Shown here piece after piece: positions 1-8,402 of a stretch of DNA of 64,000 nucleotides (position 1 is its first letter; the number at the start of each line of letters is the position of its first letter). This DNA is from Paractinoplanes ovalisporus. Lineage in GTDB: Bacteria; Actinomycetota; Actinomycetes; Mycobacteriales; Micromonosporaceae. The notes below the pieces were generated by a model that was not told the DNA's origin, did no database searches, and saw only the letters and a list, made by a program, of their open reading frames with translations. Position numbers and translations under genes: made by a program. Where the stretch lies: the NCBI RefSeq assembly GCF_016834655.1, contig NZ_JAENHP010000033.1, positions 1 to 64,000 of the forward strand, read 5' to 3'.

Positions 1-69
1 CGGCGTGTGGACACGCCGCACCCTGCAACCACCCGACCGGGCGGCTACGACGCCATGCCGATGTCCGGA

Positions 70-110
70 GACATACCTATTCCGATGACGCGAGACACCC
101 TATTCCGATG
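70..110. repeat. short direct repeat, possible mobile-element edge
   Basis: Two near-identical copies of a 17-18 bp unit ending CCTATTCCGATG lie at 70-87 and 94-110, followed by GTGCTGAGCCAGGACA. Similar clusters are common at the ends of actinobacterial insertion sequences, but no transposase reading frame is visible here, so this could equally be a promoter-type repeat. The rest of 1-470 is low-complexity GC-rich DNA in which I see no convincing gene on either strand. Confidence 0.3.
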
Positions 111-470
111 TGCTGAGCCAGGACACTACCGCGCCCACGAGGTGGGCGAAGTGTGTCCGCGTGACCCGCGGACCTTCTCACCTCGTCATGCCTGCTCAGG
201 GGGCCGAGCCCCCTGAAACCCCACGTTACGGTGGGTGCGCTGGGGCCTTCGCTTGCGCTCGGCGGGTGCGGGCCTGCTCGCGCTTCGCGCCTCGCTTTCC
301 GTACGGCCTGCGGCCGTTGGGTTCACCTGGGCGCGCTCTGCACCACGACGTTGCGGCTTTTTTGCGACCTCGGCCGCACGCTTCGGGGCTGCGCCCTGAG
401 AACGCGCGGTTGCTCGGGTCTTGGCTTGGGTCTCCCTTCGTAGGGCCTCTCTGCTCGGCGTCGTGGGGTG

Positions 471-1136
471 CTACTGGCCGCCGCAGCCTCCGCCTCCGCA
501 GGCTGCGCCTCCGCTGCAGCCGTAGCCGGCGTTGGCGTCGCCGGGTGGGGGGCCGAAGCGGGGGCGGTTGCGTAGCAGGCGGCCTGGGCCTCTGACGTGC
601 ATCAGGCAGAGGGCTCCGGGGAGGTCGTGGCAGACGCCGCGGCCGCCGCAGTCGGCCAAGTAGCGGTGGCCGCCCGGGATGGACAGTTGCTGGTCGATGC
701 GGAACAGCAGCGGTAGCGCGTCGGGGGCGCAATTCTCGTCCTCGCGGGCCAGGCGGAACGTCTCGGCCAAGGCGGACGGCGGGGCGGCGGGAGCGTCGGG
801 CAAGGGTAGAGGGTGGCCGAAGGCCTCGGTGCAGAACTGGGCGTAGTCGGTGGGCTGGGCGGCCAGTTCGCGCCACAGGGTGGCTGTTATCAGGGAAGGC
901 ATGGCGGTTCTGGCTCGGGGGTGGCGGGCCGCCAGGCGGAACCACTGGCGGGCGGCGGCCTCGGCCTCGTCCAGGCCTGATGTGGTCAAGGTGTCGTGCG
1001 TGGCGGCTACGCGTTGACGCACGGCGGCCGGGAAAAGGTAGGCGTCTATTGTGGCGAGCCGGCTTGCGGTGCGCCGCTTCTGGAGGAACTGCGGGCTCAT
1101 CGTGCGAGCCTGCGCGGCCGTGTAGGCAAGGGTCAT
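471..1136 (-). CDS. hypothetical protein with Gly/Cys-rich tail, possibly glycine-rich-domain (GRDP)-like
   Basis: A 221-residue protein. The segment WRELAAQPTDYAQFCTEAFG resembles the YxxFCxxxFG core of the glycine-rich domain protein family (PF07173-like), and the C-terminus is a Gly/Cys-rich tail (GCSGGAACGGGGCGG) that could bind metal or be disordered. An upstream GTG at 1244 is in frame, but the intervening codons have poor GC at the third position (AAA, CAA, AGA, GCA, CTT), unlike the body of the gene, so I prefer ATG at 1136, which also leaves a sensible 131 bp divergent promoter gap to the next gene. No signal peptide or membrane span. The function is unknown; the family assignment is tentative. 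Confidence 0.6.
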   Translation of the reverse strand: MTLAYTAAQARTMSPQFLQKRRTASRLATIDAYLFPAAVRQRVAATHDTLTTSGLDEAEAAARQWFRLAARHPRARTAMPSLITATLWRELAAQPTDYAQFCTEAFGHPLPLPDAPAAPPSALAETFRLAREDENCAPDALPLLFRIDQQLSIPGGHRYLADCGGRGVCHDLPGALCLMHVRGPGRLLRNRPRFGPPPGDANAGYGCSGGAACGGGGCGGQ

Positions 1137-1267
1137 CGGACGTTCGTTCCGAACCGGAGCCGGCTCCTGTCGGATCGAGGACGCAAGCCACTCCGCCTGT
1201 GCCGACGCTGCCAGTCTGCCTTGCACCACCACGAGTTTCAGCACCGACGTCAGGGGGTCGCGCGGTT

Positions 1268-1576
1268 ATGCCCGAGATCTCCCCGGACCTCTTCCGGCGC
1301 TGGTATCGCTCCTTCGAGGAGGACACCGACGACCAGGCGGTCTATCGGCCCGGCGACTATCCTTTCCCGCCCCGCCGGGCTCCGCGGCCCAGCCTCGAGT
1401 TCCGGCCCGGCGGCGGCTACCTCGAATACACCGCGGGACCGGCCGATCGGGCGGCACCCAGCCGGGGCAGCTGGGAGGCGGCGGCGGGCGACTCCGTGCG
1501 CGTGCGGGCCGGCGCCGGGACCCGGGTGCTGCACATCGTCGCGCACGACGCGCAGGTGCTGAAGATCCGTAAATAG
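1268..1576 (+). CDS. small conserved hypothetical protein
   Basis: A 102-residue protein beginning MPEISPDLFRRWYRSFEEDT, with a proline-rich segment (YPFPPRRAPRP) and a predicted beta-rich C-terminal half (SVRVRAGAGTRVLHIVAHDAQVLKIRK) suggesting a small beta-sandwich or lipocalin-like fold. No signal peptide. It ends 34 bp before the M43 metalloprotease gene on the same strand, so the two are probably co-transcribed and it may be an accessory or inhibitor for that protease; this is inference from position only. No weak or strong Shine-Dalgarno is obvious at the chosen ATG. Confidence 0.65.
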   Translation: MPEISPDLFRRWYRSFEEDTDDQAVYRPGDYPFPPRRAPRPSLEFRPGGGYLEYTAGPADRAAPSRGSWEAAAGDSVRVRAGAGTRVLHIVAHDAQVLKIRK

Positions 1577-1610
1577 CGAGATCCGAAATAGCGCTAGGAG
1601 ATGAGGCCCG

Positions 1611-2729
1611 ATGGACAATGCCGACATCGTCGAGACCCCGGCGCGGCGGCGCTGCGGCAGCGAGGACGTGCACCGCCGCCTGCTCAACGAGAGCCTGAAC
1701 TACCGGCTGAACCGGGCCGCCGTCGAGAACCTCGCCTTCGCCTTCGCCACCGGGGAGGAACAGCCCACCCGGGCCGAGACGCTGACCATCCCGGTGGTCG
1801 TCCACGTGGTCTGGTCGGCCGAGGAGCACAACCTCTCCGAGGAGCAGATCGACAGCCAGATCGCCGTGCTCAACGAGGACTTCCGCGCGGCCAACGCCGA
1901 CGTCAAGAACGTGCCCCCGGTGTGGCAGGGCCTGGTCGCCGACGCGCGGATCGAGTTCCGCCGGGCCACCGTCGACCCCGACGGCAACGCGACCACCGGT
2001 GTCGTCCGGCGGCAGACCAGCGAGCCGGCCTTCTCCGACAACGACGCCGTCAAGTCGGCGGCCCGGGGCGGCGCCGACCCGTGGCCGACCGACCGCTATC
2101 TGAACATCTGGGTGTGCCAGCTTTCCGGAGGTCTGCTCGGTTATGCCCAGTTCCCCGGCGGGCCGGCCGCCACCGACGGCGTGGTGATCACGCACACCGG
2201 TTTCGGCACCACGGGCACGGCGGCCGCGCCTTTCAACCTCGGGCGCACCACCACCCACGAGATCGGGCACTGGCTCAACCTCTTCCACATCGGCGGCGAC
2301 GACGGCACCGGTTGCAGCGGCACCGACTTCGTGTCGGACACCCCCAACCAGGCCGGCCAGAACTTCGGCACACCGGCCTTCCCCTCGGTCACCTGCAACA
2401 ACGGGCCGAACGGGGACATGTTCATGAACTACATGGACTACACCGACGACTCGGCGATGTGCATGTTCACCCACGGGCAGATGCTGCGGGTCGAGGCCTG
2501 CCTGGCCGGGCCCCGCCGAAACCTGCTGACGGCCGACCCCACCACACCCCCGACCGGCGGGCCGGGCGGCACGGCCGATCCCACCACGCCCGTGACCGGC
2601 GGGCCGGGCGGCACGGCCGACCCCACCACGCCCGCGACCGGCGGGCCGGGCGGAACGGCCGACCCCACCACACCCGCGACAAGCGGCACGGCGCCGGGCC
2701 CGAGCGAGCCGGCAGGCGCCGGCACCTGA
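1611..2729 (+). CDS. M43-type (pappalysin/cytophagalysin-like) zinc metalloprotease
   Basis: A 372-residue protein. The zinc site [11 protein letters not shown] (His216, Glu217, His220, His226) and a downstream Met-turn ([10 protein letters not shown]) are the hallmarks of metzincins of the pappalysin (M43) family; the N-terminal half ([29 protein letters not shown]) is also typical. AGGAG lies about 10 bp before the ATG. Unusually for this normally secreted family there is no signal peptide. The C-terminus carries 3.5 copies of a 14-residue Pro/Thr/Gly repeat (ADPTTPxTGGPGGT), probably a flexible linker or surface tail. It follows a 102-residue hypothetical gene by 34 bp. Protease identity is firm; substrate and location are unknown. 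Confidence 0.85.
   Translation: MDNADIVETPARRRCGSEDVHRRLLNESLNYRLNRAAVENLAFAFATGEEQPTRAETLTIPVVVHVVWSAEEHNLSEEQIDSQIAVLNEDFRAANADVKNVPPVWQGLVADARIEFRRATVDPDGNATTGVVRRQTSEPAFSDNDAVKSAARGGADPWPTDRYLNIWVCQLSGGLLGYAQFPGGPAATDGVVITHTGFGTTGTAAAPFNLGRTTTHEIGHWLNLFHIGGDDGTGCSGTDFVSDTPNQAGQNFGTPAFPSVTCNNGPNGDMFMNYMDYTDDSAMCMFTHGQMLRVEACLAGPRRNLLTADPTTPPTGGPGGTADPTTPVTGGPGGTADPTTPATGGPGGTADPTTPATSGTAPGPSEPAGAGT
2532..2690 (+). repeat. 42 bp in-frame tandem repeat in protease tail
   Basis: Three 42 bp units start at 2532, 2574 and 2616, with a partial fourth from 2658. They encode ADPTTPxTGGPGGT and differ only at a few bases, so the number of copies is probably variable between strains. Confidence 0.85.
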
Positions 2730-2887
2730 ACCGCCGGGGCGGCGACCGGCCGCGGGCACCACGCCCGCCTGCGGCCGGGCGCCGCTCCGGCTCGTCCCCC
2801 GGGCGAACGGCCGTTGGCCGGCGGCCGCCCGGGGCGACGGCGACGTGGGGCCGGGCGCACGGGACGCGCTCGGCCCCACCCCGTCGG

Positions 2888-3433
2888 TCAGCCGGTGGGC
2901 CCGGCGGCGGCCGGGGCCCCGGGATCGGGATCAGGATCGTTGCCCGGTTGGCCGGAGGGCCGGGACGGAGACGCCCAGCGGCCGCCGGGCGGGATCTCAC
3001 CCAGGTGTTCCAGTCGGGCGCGGATGCCGCCGTCGCTGCGCCCGAACTCGGCCATGAGGTCGCGCGGGCGGGCGCCGGCCCGGTAGCGCTCGATGAGGCG
3101 TTCGTCGTCGCCGGGGTTCCAGCGGACGCCCTGGTTGGGATGGCGGCGGCGGTCGGGTGGCGCCGGGGCCGGGAGCGGGGAGGGCCGGGGCTGGGTCATC
3201 GCGATCAGGCCGGCCAGGGTCGAGGTGAGGACGTCGGTCAGGGCGGGCAGGTCGGCCGGGGCGATGCCGCCGCTGATCTCGCTCACCACGTGACCGTCGC
3301 CGTCGCTGCTCACGATGCAGAGATCGATGCGGTGGTCGTCGGTGGGAAAGGCGGTGACCTGGTAGTCGATCTCGCCGAGGACGAGACGGCGGTCGAGGGT
3401 GATCGGGGACGACTGGAGGGCGGTGTCATTCAT
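2888..3433 (-). CDS. hypothetical protein with Myb/SANT-like helix-turn-helix
   Basis: A 181-residue protein. Residues 1-85 form an unassigned alpha/beta domain (LGEIDYQVTAFPTDDHRIDLCIVSSDGDG). After a Pro-rich linker, residues about 102-150 (RWNPGDDERLIERYRAGARP, then DLMAEFGRSDGGIRARLEHLG) match the Trp-containing trihelical pattern used by many bacterial proteins to recognise DNA, with the usual consensus W-x-x-E/D-D-x-x-L and a recognition helix GRSxGxIRxRL. The tail is a disordered Pro/Asp-rich stretch. The promoter looks leaderless: TACCGT sits 7 nt before the ATG. Probably a transcription-linked protein; target unknown. Confidence 0.65.
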   Translation of the reverse strand: MNDTALQSSPITLDRRLVLGEIDYQVTAFPTDDHRIDLCIVSSDGDGHVVSEISGGIAPADLPALTDVLTSTLAGLIAMTQPRPSPLPAPAPPDRRRHPNQGVRWNPGDDERLIERYRAGARPRDLMAEFGRSDGGIRARLEHLGEIPPGGRWASPSRPSGQPGNDPDPDPGAPAAAGPTG

Positions 3434-3488
3434 GGAGGGGACGGTAGGGCTACCCTCCGACAGTTTTCGGCGACGGTGGACGAGCTCC

Positions 3489-4118
3489 TCAGCCGAGGCG
3501 TGCGGCCAGGACCCGTACGCCCGGACCGTCGATCTCTCCGAGCACGGACGCCCGGCCCGTCATCGCCATCATCAGCGCTTCGGCCGGCCCGCTGAGCAGG
3601 GCGCCGTCGCCGAACGTCCAGTCCAGATCGGTGGCCTCCAGGCGCAGCCCGGCCAGCCGCCGGCGCGGAGTGAAACCGACCGCGCGCCCGCCGGTCAGGA
3701 AGTCGAGCGACATCCGCAGGTGGTCGAGCGGGAGGCCGTGCGGCAGGCCCAGGGGGCGGCGCATGTCCTGCCCGTGCACCTGGAGGTCGGTGAGCTGCCC
3801 GGGATAGCCGACAATGGGCGGCCGGAACGGGTTGCCGGCGTGGGCGCGCAGGCTCCCGGCCAGCTCGGCCACCGGCCGTTCGGCGATCGCCAGGGCGAGC
3901 CGCGCGTTGGCCCGGTGGATGCGGAGTCCACTGCGGAGAATCGCCGAGAACATCAGGCCGCCGGGCGCGTCGACGGCAGCCACCAGGTGACCGGCGACCG
4001 CCCGCACGCTCCACCCGTCGCACAGGCTGGGCGTGTCGAGCTGGGCCGGGCTCAGCGACTCGAGCAGGTCGGCGATGTGCCGCCGTTCACCGGCGATCGC
4101 GTTGCGTACAGGGTCCAT
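3489..4118 (-). CDS. maleylpyruvate isomerase family mycothiol-dependent protein
   Basis: A 209-residue DinB/MDMPI-fold protein. The N-terminal signature (LLESLSPAQLDTPSLCDGWS followed by VRAVAGHLV) is characteristic of the TIGR03083 actinobacterial family, with the metal-binding His in GHLV and a further HGQDMRRPLG motif (His at about 115). Known members are mycothiol-dependent thiol transferases or isomerases; most, like this one, have no assigned substrate. Sits alone between convergent or same-strand genes without an operon partner that points to a pathway. Confidence 0.8.
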   Translation of the reverse strand: MDPVRNAIAGERRHIADLLESLSPAQLDTPSLCDGWSVRAVAGHLVAAVDAPGGLMFSAILRSGLRIHRANARLALAIAERPVAELAGSLRAHAGNPFRPPIVGYPGQLTDLQVHGQDMRRPLGLPHGLPLDHLRMSLDFLTGGRAVGFTPRRRLAGLRLEATDLDWTFGDGALLSGPAEALMMAMTGRASVLGEIDGPGVRVLAARLG

Positions 4119-4143
4119 CGCCGGGTGATCCTACGGAAAGGGT

Positions 4144-4240
4144 TCAAACCCGGGCGAGCAGGCTCCGGTAGTGCGACGCAAAGCCGCGACGCAAGGGCCT
4201 CAGACCCGGGCGAGCCAGCTCCGGTAGTGCGACGCGAACG
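4144..4240. repeat. 56 bp-period duplication of a gene 3' end
   Basis: About 40 bp at 4144-4183 and 4200-4239 match at roughly 37 positions (CCCGGGCGAGC...CTCCGGTAGTGCGACGC). The right copy encodes the last dozen residues of the DUF402 protein (FASHYRSWLARV); the left copy lies after its stop in a different frame and would encode FASHYRSLLARV. This is a local duplication of a gene end. Confidence 0.8.
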
Positions 4241-4706
4241 GCTCCTCGTCGCGGAGGAGGGCGTCGCGCAGCTCGGCCGCCCCGCCGAGGGCGCCGTCGA
4301 CGACCTCGGGCGGATAGCCCAGCTCGACACGGTGCTCGGCGAACTCGTCCTCGTCCTCCACCTCGACCCGGCCGTCGGCCCGGTAGCGGACGAGGTCGAT
4401 GTCGAGGTCGACCACGGTGATCTCGGCCGGTCCGGTCCACCGCGCCGGCGTGATCACGTCGCAGTACAGCTCGCGGTCGGCCGGTTCGGCCAGGAACATC
4501 GCCATCCACCACTTGCCGGCGGTCACGAGGCGTACGGCGTCGACCTTGGTCTTTCCGGTCGGACGGGTGCCGTAGTGATAGCTGACGGTGGTGCCGCGCG
4601 GGGTGGCGAGCCAGGTGCCGTACGCGTCCTCGCCGAGCCGCCGCGCCGTCACCTGGCGATGCGGCCGGCCGTCGAACTTGCGCAGCACCAGATCAACCGC
4701 ATCCAC
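4200..4706 (-). CDS. DUF402 (FomD-like) domain protein
   Basis: A 168-residue protein with the DUF402 core: YHYGTRPTGKTKVDAVR, GKWWMAMFLAEP, YCDVITPARW, DLDIDLVRYRADGRVEVEDEDEF. The acidic cluster DLDID...EDEDE is the metal/nucleotide site in characterised relatives such as the phosphonate-pathway hydrolase FomD and the nucleoside diphosphatase family. Start is GTG. The role here is likely hydrolysis of an activated nucleotide or phosphate ester, but there is no phosphonate pathway nearby, so the substrate is open. Confidence 0.8.
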   Translation of the reverse strand: MDAVDLVLRKFDGRPHRQVTARRLGEDAYGTWLATPRGTTVSYHYGTRPTGKTKVDAVRLVTAGKWWMAMFLAEPADRELYCDVITPARWTGPAEITVVDLDIDLVRYRADGRVEVEDEDEFAEHRVELGYPPEVVDGALGGAAELRDALLRDEEPFASHYRSWLARV

Positions 4707-4812
4707 GCCGCGAGGTTACATCGATCTCCATCGGGGGATCTGCCCGGCCAGGCCGGGTCAGGTGCGCCCGCTGATTCGTTTCAGGCGCGGGGGAACGGGG
4801 GAGCCGGTGCAA

Positions 4813-5100
4813 GTGATCATCGATGGGCGGTTCGTGCTGGACGAGGCCGATCTGCATCGGCGCCTGGCCGGGGCGTTCGGCTACGGGCCGTCGTACCGGC
4901 CCGGTCTGGAGGAGCTGCGGGAGCGGCTGGCGGCCGGGGACCCGCGCCCGGTGCAGCTGACGCTGATCCACGCGGGGACGATCCGGATGGCGCTGGGCCG
5001 GGCCGCGTTCGAGGCGCTGGTGGCGGCGCTGGAGGAGATCGAGGCCGAGGACGAGGCGAAGAGCTGGGACCGCCGCCTGGTGCTGCGGGTCTTCGACTGA
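4813..5100 (+). CDS. barstar family ribonuclease-inhibitor-like protein
   Basis: A protein of about 95 residues (GTG at 4813; GTG at 4807 is the alternative, both close to a GGGGGAG ribosome site). The pattern VIIDGRFVLDEADLHRRLAG, then GYGPSYRPGLEELRERL, matches barstar: a first beta strand, the D-LH helix, then the YxxNLDAL-type helix that plugs the barnase active site. The C-terminal strand is RRLVLRVFD. No barnase-like RNase gene is visible next to it, so it is an orphan immunity-type protein. Family call is from pattern only; divergence at the G-N-L-D-A-L position (RPGLEEL) lowers certainty. Confidence 0.65.
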   Translation: MIIDGRFVLDEADLHRRLAGAFGYGPSYRPGLEELRERLAAGDPRPVQLTLIHAGTIRMALGRAAFEALVAALEEIEAEDEAKSWDRRLVLRVFD

Positions 5101-5272
5101 CAAGGGCACCCGGGCTGCAACCGTGCGTTCCTCAACCGGGGGCCGCGATCACCGATTCCTCATGGTGCCGGCGGGATGCCCCACCGGCGGGCGGGCCCCG
5201 GTCGGCATCCCCCCGGCGATCGGGCCCGCCCTGCTGACGGCACCACCAACGGACCTCGGGGAGGACGGGCGC

Positions 5273-6133
5273 ATGCCGTCGGAGCTGCACATCGGGATGG
5301 ACGACGAGAAGACCGTCATTTCCCCGTACGCCCTCAAGACGCGCGCCGGGCGGGTGACGCGGCACCGTTCCGGCTCCGTGACCGAGGTCGTCCCGGTGAC
5401 CCCGACCGGTGTGAGCCGTGAGGCCCGAGTGGCGTTCGCGGCCCGCCTCAGCCTTCCGTTGATCTTCGTCTCGGCCGTGCTCTTCGCGACCGGTGTGCCC
5501 TGGTGGCTGCCGTTCGCCGCCTCGGTCGCGGCCGTCACCACCGTCTGGCGCCACCAGGCCCGCGCCGCCCAGCACGCGATCTTCGAGCTGCCGACCGGCG
5601 AGGACGACCGGGTGCTGCGGACCGGCGAGGAGCGTGCCGTGTTCCAGCGCGCCGCCGGCGTGGCCCGTCGCATCCGGCGTACGTGGCCCGGCCTTCCCGG
5701 CATGATCGACCCCGACCTGGCCGACCGGTCGCTGACCGCTGCCCTCGACGACCTCGGCGGGCTGCTGGTCCGGCGGCAGGAGCTGCGCCGGCTGCGGGCC
5801 GGGCTTGACGCCGTACGCCATGAGGACGTCCCCGCCGACAGCCCGTCCGTGCTCGCCCTGGCGGCTCAGCGGGAGCACGCCGACCGGCTCTGGCACGAGT
5901 CCGGCGAGCAGGCCAATCGGATTCTGCGCAGCCTGGACCAGGCGGCGCTGGCGGGCGAGGCGTTCCTGCGCGAGCGCGAGATCGGTGAGACCGCCCGGCA
6001 GGCCGAGCTCGTGCTGGCCGGTCTGACCCGCGAGCCCGGCGCCCCGGCGGCCGACTCGGGCCCCGAGCTCGCCGACCGTACGGCCGCCGTGATCACTGCT
6101 TATCGGGAGCTGGCGGCAGCAGGTCAACGTTGA
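5273..6133 (+). CDS. hypothetical membrane protein
   Basis: A 286-residue protein. ATG at 5273 is preferred over the in-frame upstream ATG at 5123 because GGGGAGG sits just before it and the extra 50 residues look non-coding. One or two adjacent hydrophobic segments at about residues 58-93 (LIFVSAVLFATGVPWWLPFA) form a hairpin anchor; the rest is a long cytoplasmic, Arg/Glu/Ala-rich helical region likely to be coiled coil. No known domain recognised. Its 3' end overlaps the convergent flavoenzyme gene by 41 bp. Confidence 0.7.
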   Translation: MPSELHIGMDDEKTVISPYALKTRAGRVTRHRSGSVTEVVPVTPTGVSREARVAFAARLSLPLIFVSAVLFATGVPWWLPFAASVAAVTTVWRHQARAAQHAIFELPTGEDDRVLRTGEERAVFQRAAGVARRIRRTWPGLPGMIDPDLADRSLTAALDDLGGLLVRRQELRRLRAGLDAVRHEDVPADSPSVLALAAQREHADRLWHESGEQANRILRSLDQAALAGEAFLREREIGETARQAELVLAGLTREPGAPAADSGPELADRTAAVITAYRELAAAGQR

Positions 6134-6929
6134 TCATGGCGCCGGCCATCAGGCCCGCGGCGGCCGACGTGATCACCTGGGCCATCGGGTCGGCGACGTT
6201 ACCGGCCACCCAGACGCCGGGGACCTCGGTGCGCCCGGTCGGGTCGGTCGCGGGCACGTAGGTGCCGATACCCATCGGGTGCTCGACGGCCTCGAGCCCG
6301 AGCGAGCCGAGGAAGCCGGCGCGGGCCTCGACCCGGGTGGTGACCACCAGGAACTCCCGTTCGACCAGCGTGCCGTCGGTCATCCGGACGCCGTCCTTCT
6401 CCACCGCGGCGATCTCGGCCAGGGGCAGCAGGCGCACGTCGGGGCTCCACTGGCCCCACAGGCGCAGCTTCTCGTCGGTCATCTGCTCGCCCGGGGTGCC
6501 GATCACGCCGATGGCCCGGCCGCGCACCTCGTAGCCGTGGCAGTAGGGGCAGTGCAGCACCGTCGAGCCCCAGCCCTCGGCCAGCCCGGGCACCTCGGGC
6601 AGCCGGTCGACCAGGCCGGTGGTGACCAGCAGCCGCCGCGACCGGTGCACGGTGCCGTCGGCCAGCTTCACTTCGAAGCCCGGGACGGCCGAGACCACCT
6701 CGCCCTCGATCACCGTGCCGCCGTAGCGCTCGACCTCGGCCCGCCCGGCCGCGCGGAACTCCTCCGGGCTCATCCCGTCGCGGGTCAGGAAGTTGTGGAT
6801 GCCCTCGGCCGGGGCGTTGCGGCCCTGGCCGGAGTCGATCACCAGCACCGAGCGCAACGCCCGTCCCAGGGCCACCGCCCCGCTCAGCCCGGCCGGTCCG
6901 CCACCAATAACGATCACGTCGTAAGTCAT
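6093..6929 (-). CDS. NAD(P)/FAD-dependent oxidoreductase, thioredoxin reductase-like
   Basis: A 278-residue flavoprotein. The N-terminal dinucleotide fold VIVIGGGPAGLSGAVALGRA binds FAD; a CPYCHGYE segment (CxxC) marks the thioredoxin-reductase-like redox disulfide; IGVIGTPGEQ is the second (NADPH) fold; VWVAGNVADP is the C-terminal FAD-contact motif. ATG at 6929 is the first residue of the Rossmann fold; the long in-frame upstream extension is a shadow. Divergent from an XRE-cupin gene that probably regulates it. Likely reduces a small thiol or disulfide substrate; not the main thioredoxin reductase because no trxA follows. Confidence 0.88.
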   Translation of the reverse strand: MTYDVIVIGGGPAGLSGAVALGRALRSVLVIDSGQGRNAPAEGIHNFLTRDGMSPEEFRAAGRAEVERYGGTVIEGEVVSAVPGFEVKLADGTVHRSRRLLVTTGLVDRLPEVPGLAEGWGSTVLHCPYCHGYEVRGRAIGVIGTPGEQMTDEKLRLWGQWSPDVRLLPLAEIAAVEKDGVRMTDGTLVEREFLVVTTRVEARAGFLGSLGLEAVEHPMGIGTYVPATDPTGRTEVPGVWVAGNVADPMAQVITSAAAGLMAGAMINVDLLPPAPDKQ

Positions 6930-6969
6930 GTGCCCATGGTGGCCACGTCTCGCCGAGAGAGGAAACTTC

Positions 6970-6986
6970 TTTGCCATGACGGCAAA
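6970..6986. promoter_or_regulatory. inverted repeat over regulator start codon
   Basis: TTTGCC-ATGAC-GGCAAA is a perfect 6 bp inverted repeat spanning the ATG of the XRE-cupin gene; the flanks extend it imperfectly to 12 bp arms. In a 46 bp divergent gap it could serve as the operator for both genes. Confidence 0.45.
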
Positions 6987-7560
6987 AGACTTCCTCGCCG
7001 AGGTCGGGCCCCGACTGCGGGCGCTGCGGCGCGACGCGGGCATCACCCTGACCGCGCTGGCCGAGACGACCGGCATCTCGGTCAGCACCCTGTCGCGGCT
7101 CGAGTCCGGGCAGCGCAAGGCCACGCTCGAGCTGCTGATGCCGCTCGCCCAGGCCTACCGGGTGCCGCTCGACGAGCTGGTCGGCGCGCCCCAGACCGGC
7201 GATCCCCGGGTCTATGCCCGGCCGATCCAGCGGTTCGGCCAGACGATCCTGCCGCTCACCCGCAACCCGGGCGGCCCGCAGGCGTTCAAGCACGTCATCG
7301 CGGCCGGCGACCGCCAGACGCCCGACCCGAAGACACACGAGGGCTACGAGTGGCTCTACGTGCTCAGCGGGAAGCTGCGCCTGATCCTCGGCGAGCACGA
7401 CCTGGTGCTGCCGGCGGGCGAGGCGGCCGAGTTCGACACCCGGGTGCCGCACTGGTTCGGCAGCGCCGAGGGCCGGCCGGTCGAGTTTCTGTCGATCTTC
7501 GATGCCCAGGGCGCCCGCATCCATGTCCGGGCGCGGCCGAAGGGGCAATCATCCGTTTGA
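6976..7560 (+). CDS. XRE family transcriptional regulator with cupin domain
   Basis: A 194-residue regulator. Residues about 8-65 are a helix-turn-helix of the Xre/Cro type (LRALRRDAGITLTALAETTG, then SVSTLSRLESGQRKATLELL). Residues about 110-190 form a cupin beta barrel (HEGYEWLYVLSGKLRLILGE, then LPAGEAAEFDTRVPHWFG) that usually senses a small ligand or metal. Encoded 46 bp from the divergent flavoenzyme, whose expression it likely controls; the inverted repeat on its own start codon suggests autoregulation. Start chosen at MTAKDFL because upstream residues are not HTH-like. Confidence 0.88.
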   Translation: MTAKDFLAEVGPRLRALRRDAGITLTALAETTGISVSTLSRLESGQRKATLELLMPLAQAYRVPLDELVGAPQTGDPRVYARPIQRFGQTILPLTRNPGGPQAFKHVIAAGDRQTPDPKTHEGYEWLYVLSGKLRLILGEHDLVLPAGEAAEFDTRVPHWFGSAEGRPVEFLSIFDAQGARIHVRARPKGQSSV

Positions 7561-7642
7561 GTGACTCGACCGTCACGCTCCGGGGCACTACGTTGTCACT
7601 CGACAATGCATGGTCTCGGCCTGAGGGAGGCGGGTGGGAGCA

Positions 7643-8305
7643 TCATCCGCCCCGGCGCGCGGTCGACATCTGCCGGGGAACGGTGAGCTGAGGCTCTCGG
7701 ACGGCACCGAGCGCGTCGGTCATCAGTTCCTGCACGATCGCGGGTTCCGGCAGCAGCCACTGGGCCTGCTCGGGCGACACGGCCCAGCGCACCGGGCCTT
7801 CGGGCGTCCGGCTGGGCGCGGCCGGGATCCACGAGCCGCGGCCGTGCCGCACCACGTCGAGTCGATGATCCAGTTCGGACCGCAGCGGCCGGCCCGGTCC
7901 GACCAGGAACATCCAGCGCCCGGCGGCGGTGACGGCGACCGGTCCGCGGGCGTCGGCCCGGCGGTTGAGCCGCACGGCGCCGAGCACCCGCAGGCCGAGC
8001 GACGCCGGCACCTCGATCGCGTCGAAGCGGCGCCCGGTCACCAGCAGCACGCTGTGCGGATCGTGCCGCCACCACGCCTGCACCTGGGCGATCTCGGTGC
8101 TCGCCGTGTCCTCCCACGACTCGAGGGCGGGATGGCCGGCCATGATCGGGCAGCCCGGCCGTCCACAGTCGAACCGCTGACCGATCAGCCGGGCGCCCGG
8201 AGTGACCGCCCAGCCGTGTGCCGCATACCGGAGTGCGGCCCGGCGCAGACGGAGCCGATCAAGTGGCGCCGGCGGTCCGAACGGTCGATGGACGCTCCAC
8301 TGCAT
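7643..8305 (-). CDS. bifunctional DNA primase/polymerase (prim-pol) N-terminal-like protein
   Basis: A 220-residue protein. The segments LRYAAHGWAVTPGARLIGQR, CGRPGCPIMAGHPALESWED and VQAWWRHDPHSVLLVTGRRF match the N-terminal portion of actinobacterial prim-pol domain proteins (AEP superfamily), where the zinc-like CxxxxC and the W-W-R-x-x-P pattern recur. It is short and lacks an obvious helicase or catalytic DxD pair, so it may be a stand-alone, possibly inactive, relative rather than a working primase. Not linked to a phage or plasmid gene here. Confidence 0.65.
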   Translation of the reverse strand: MQWSVHRPFGPPAPLDRLRLRRAALRYAAHGWAVTPGARLIGQRFDCGRPGCPIMAGHPALESWEDTASTEIAQVQAWWRHDPHSVLLVTGRRFDAIEVPASLGLRVLGAVRLNRRADARGPVAVTAAGRWMFLVGPGRPLRSELDHRLDVVRHGRGSWIPAAPSRTPEGPVRWAVSPEQAQWLLPEPAIVQELMTDALGAVREPQLTVPRQMSTARRGG

Positions 8306-8402
8306 GGCTCGATAACCCCCGATCTAGGTGGTCCGGTGCTATATCAGCCAGGTACGCCGTATCCAAGCGCGACACACCTCGTTGGTTCCGGCAGATCCAC
8401 CC

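Noticed and set aside
1-470. Insertion sequence
   Set aside because: Direct repeats resemble IS edges but there is no transposase or matching inverted ends in the window.
226-1326. Long minus-strand frame rich in Arg/Pro/Gly
   Set aside because: Composition and biased residues mark it as a frame shadow of the neighbouring genes; no motif or ribosome site.
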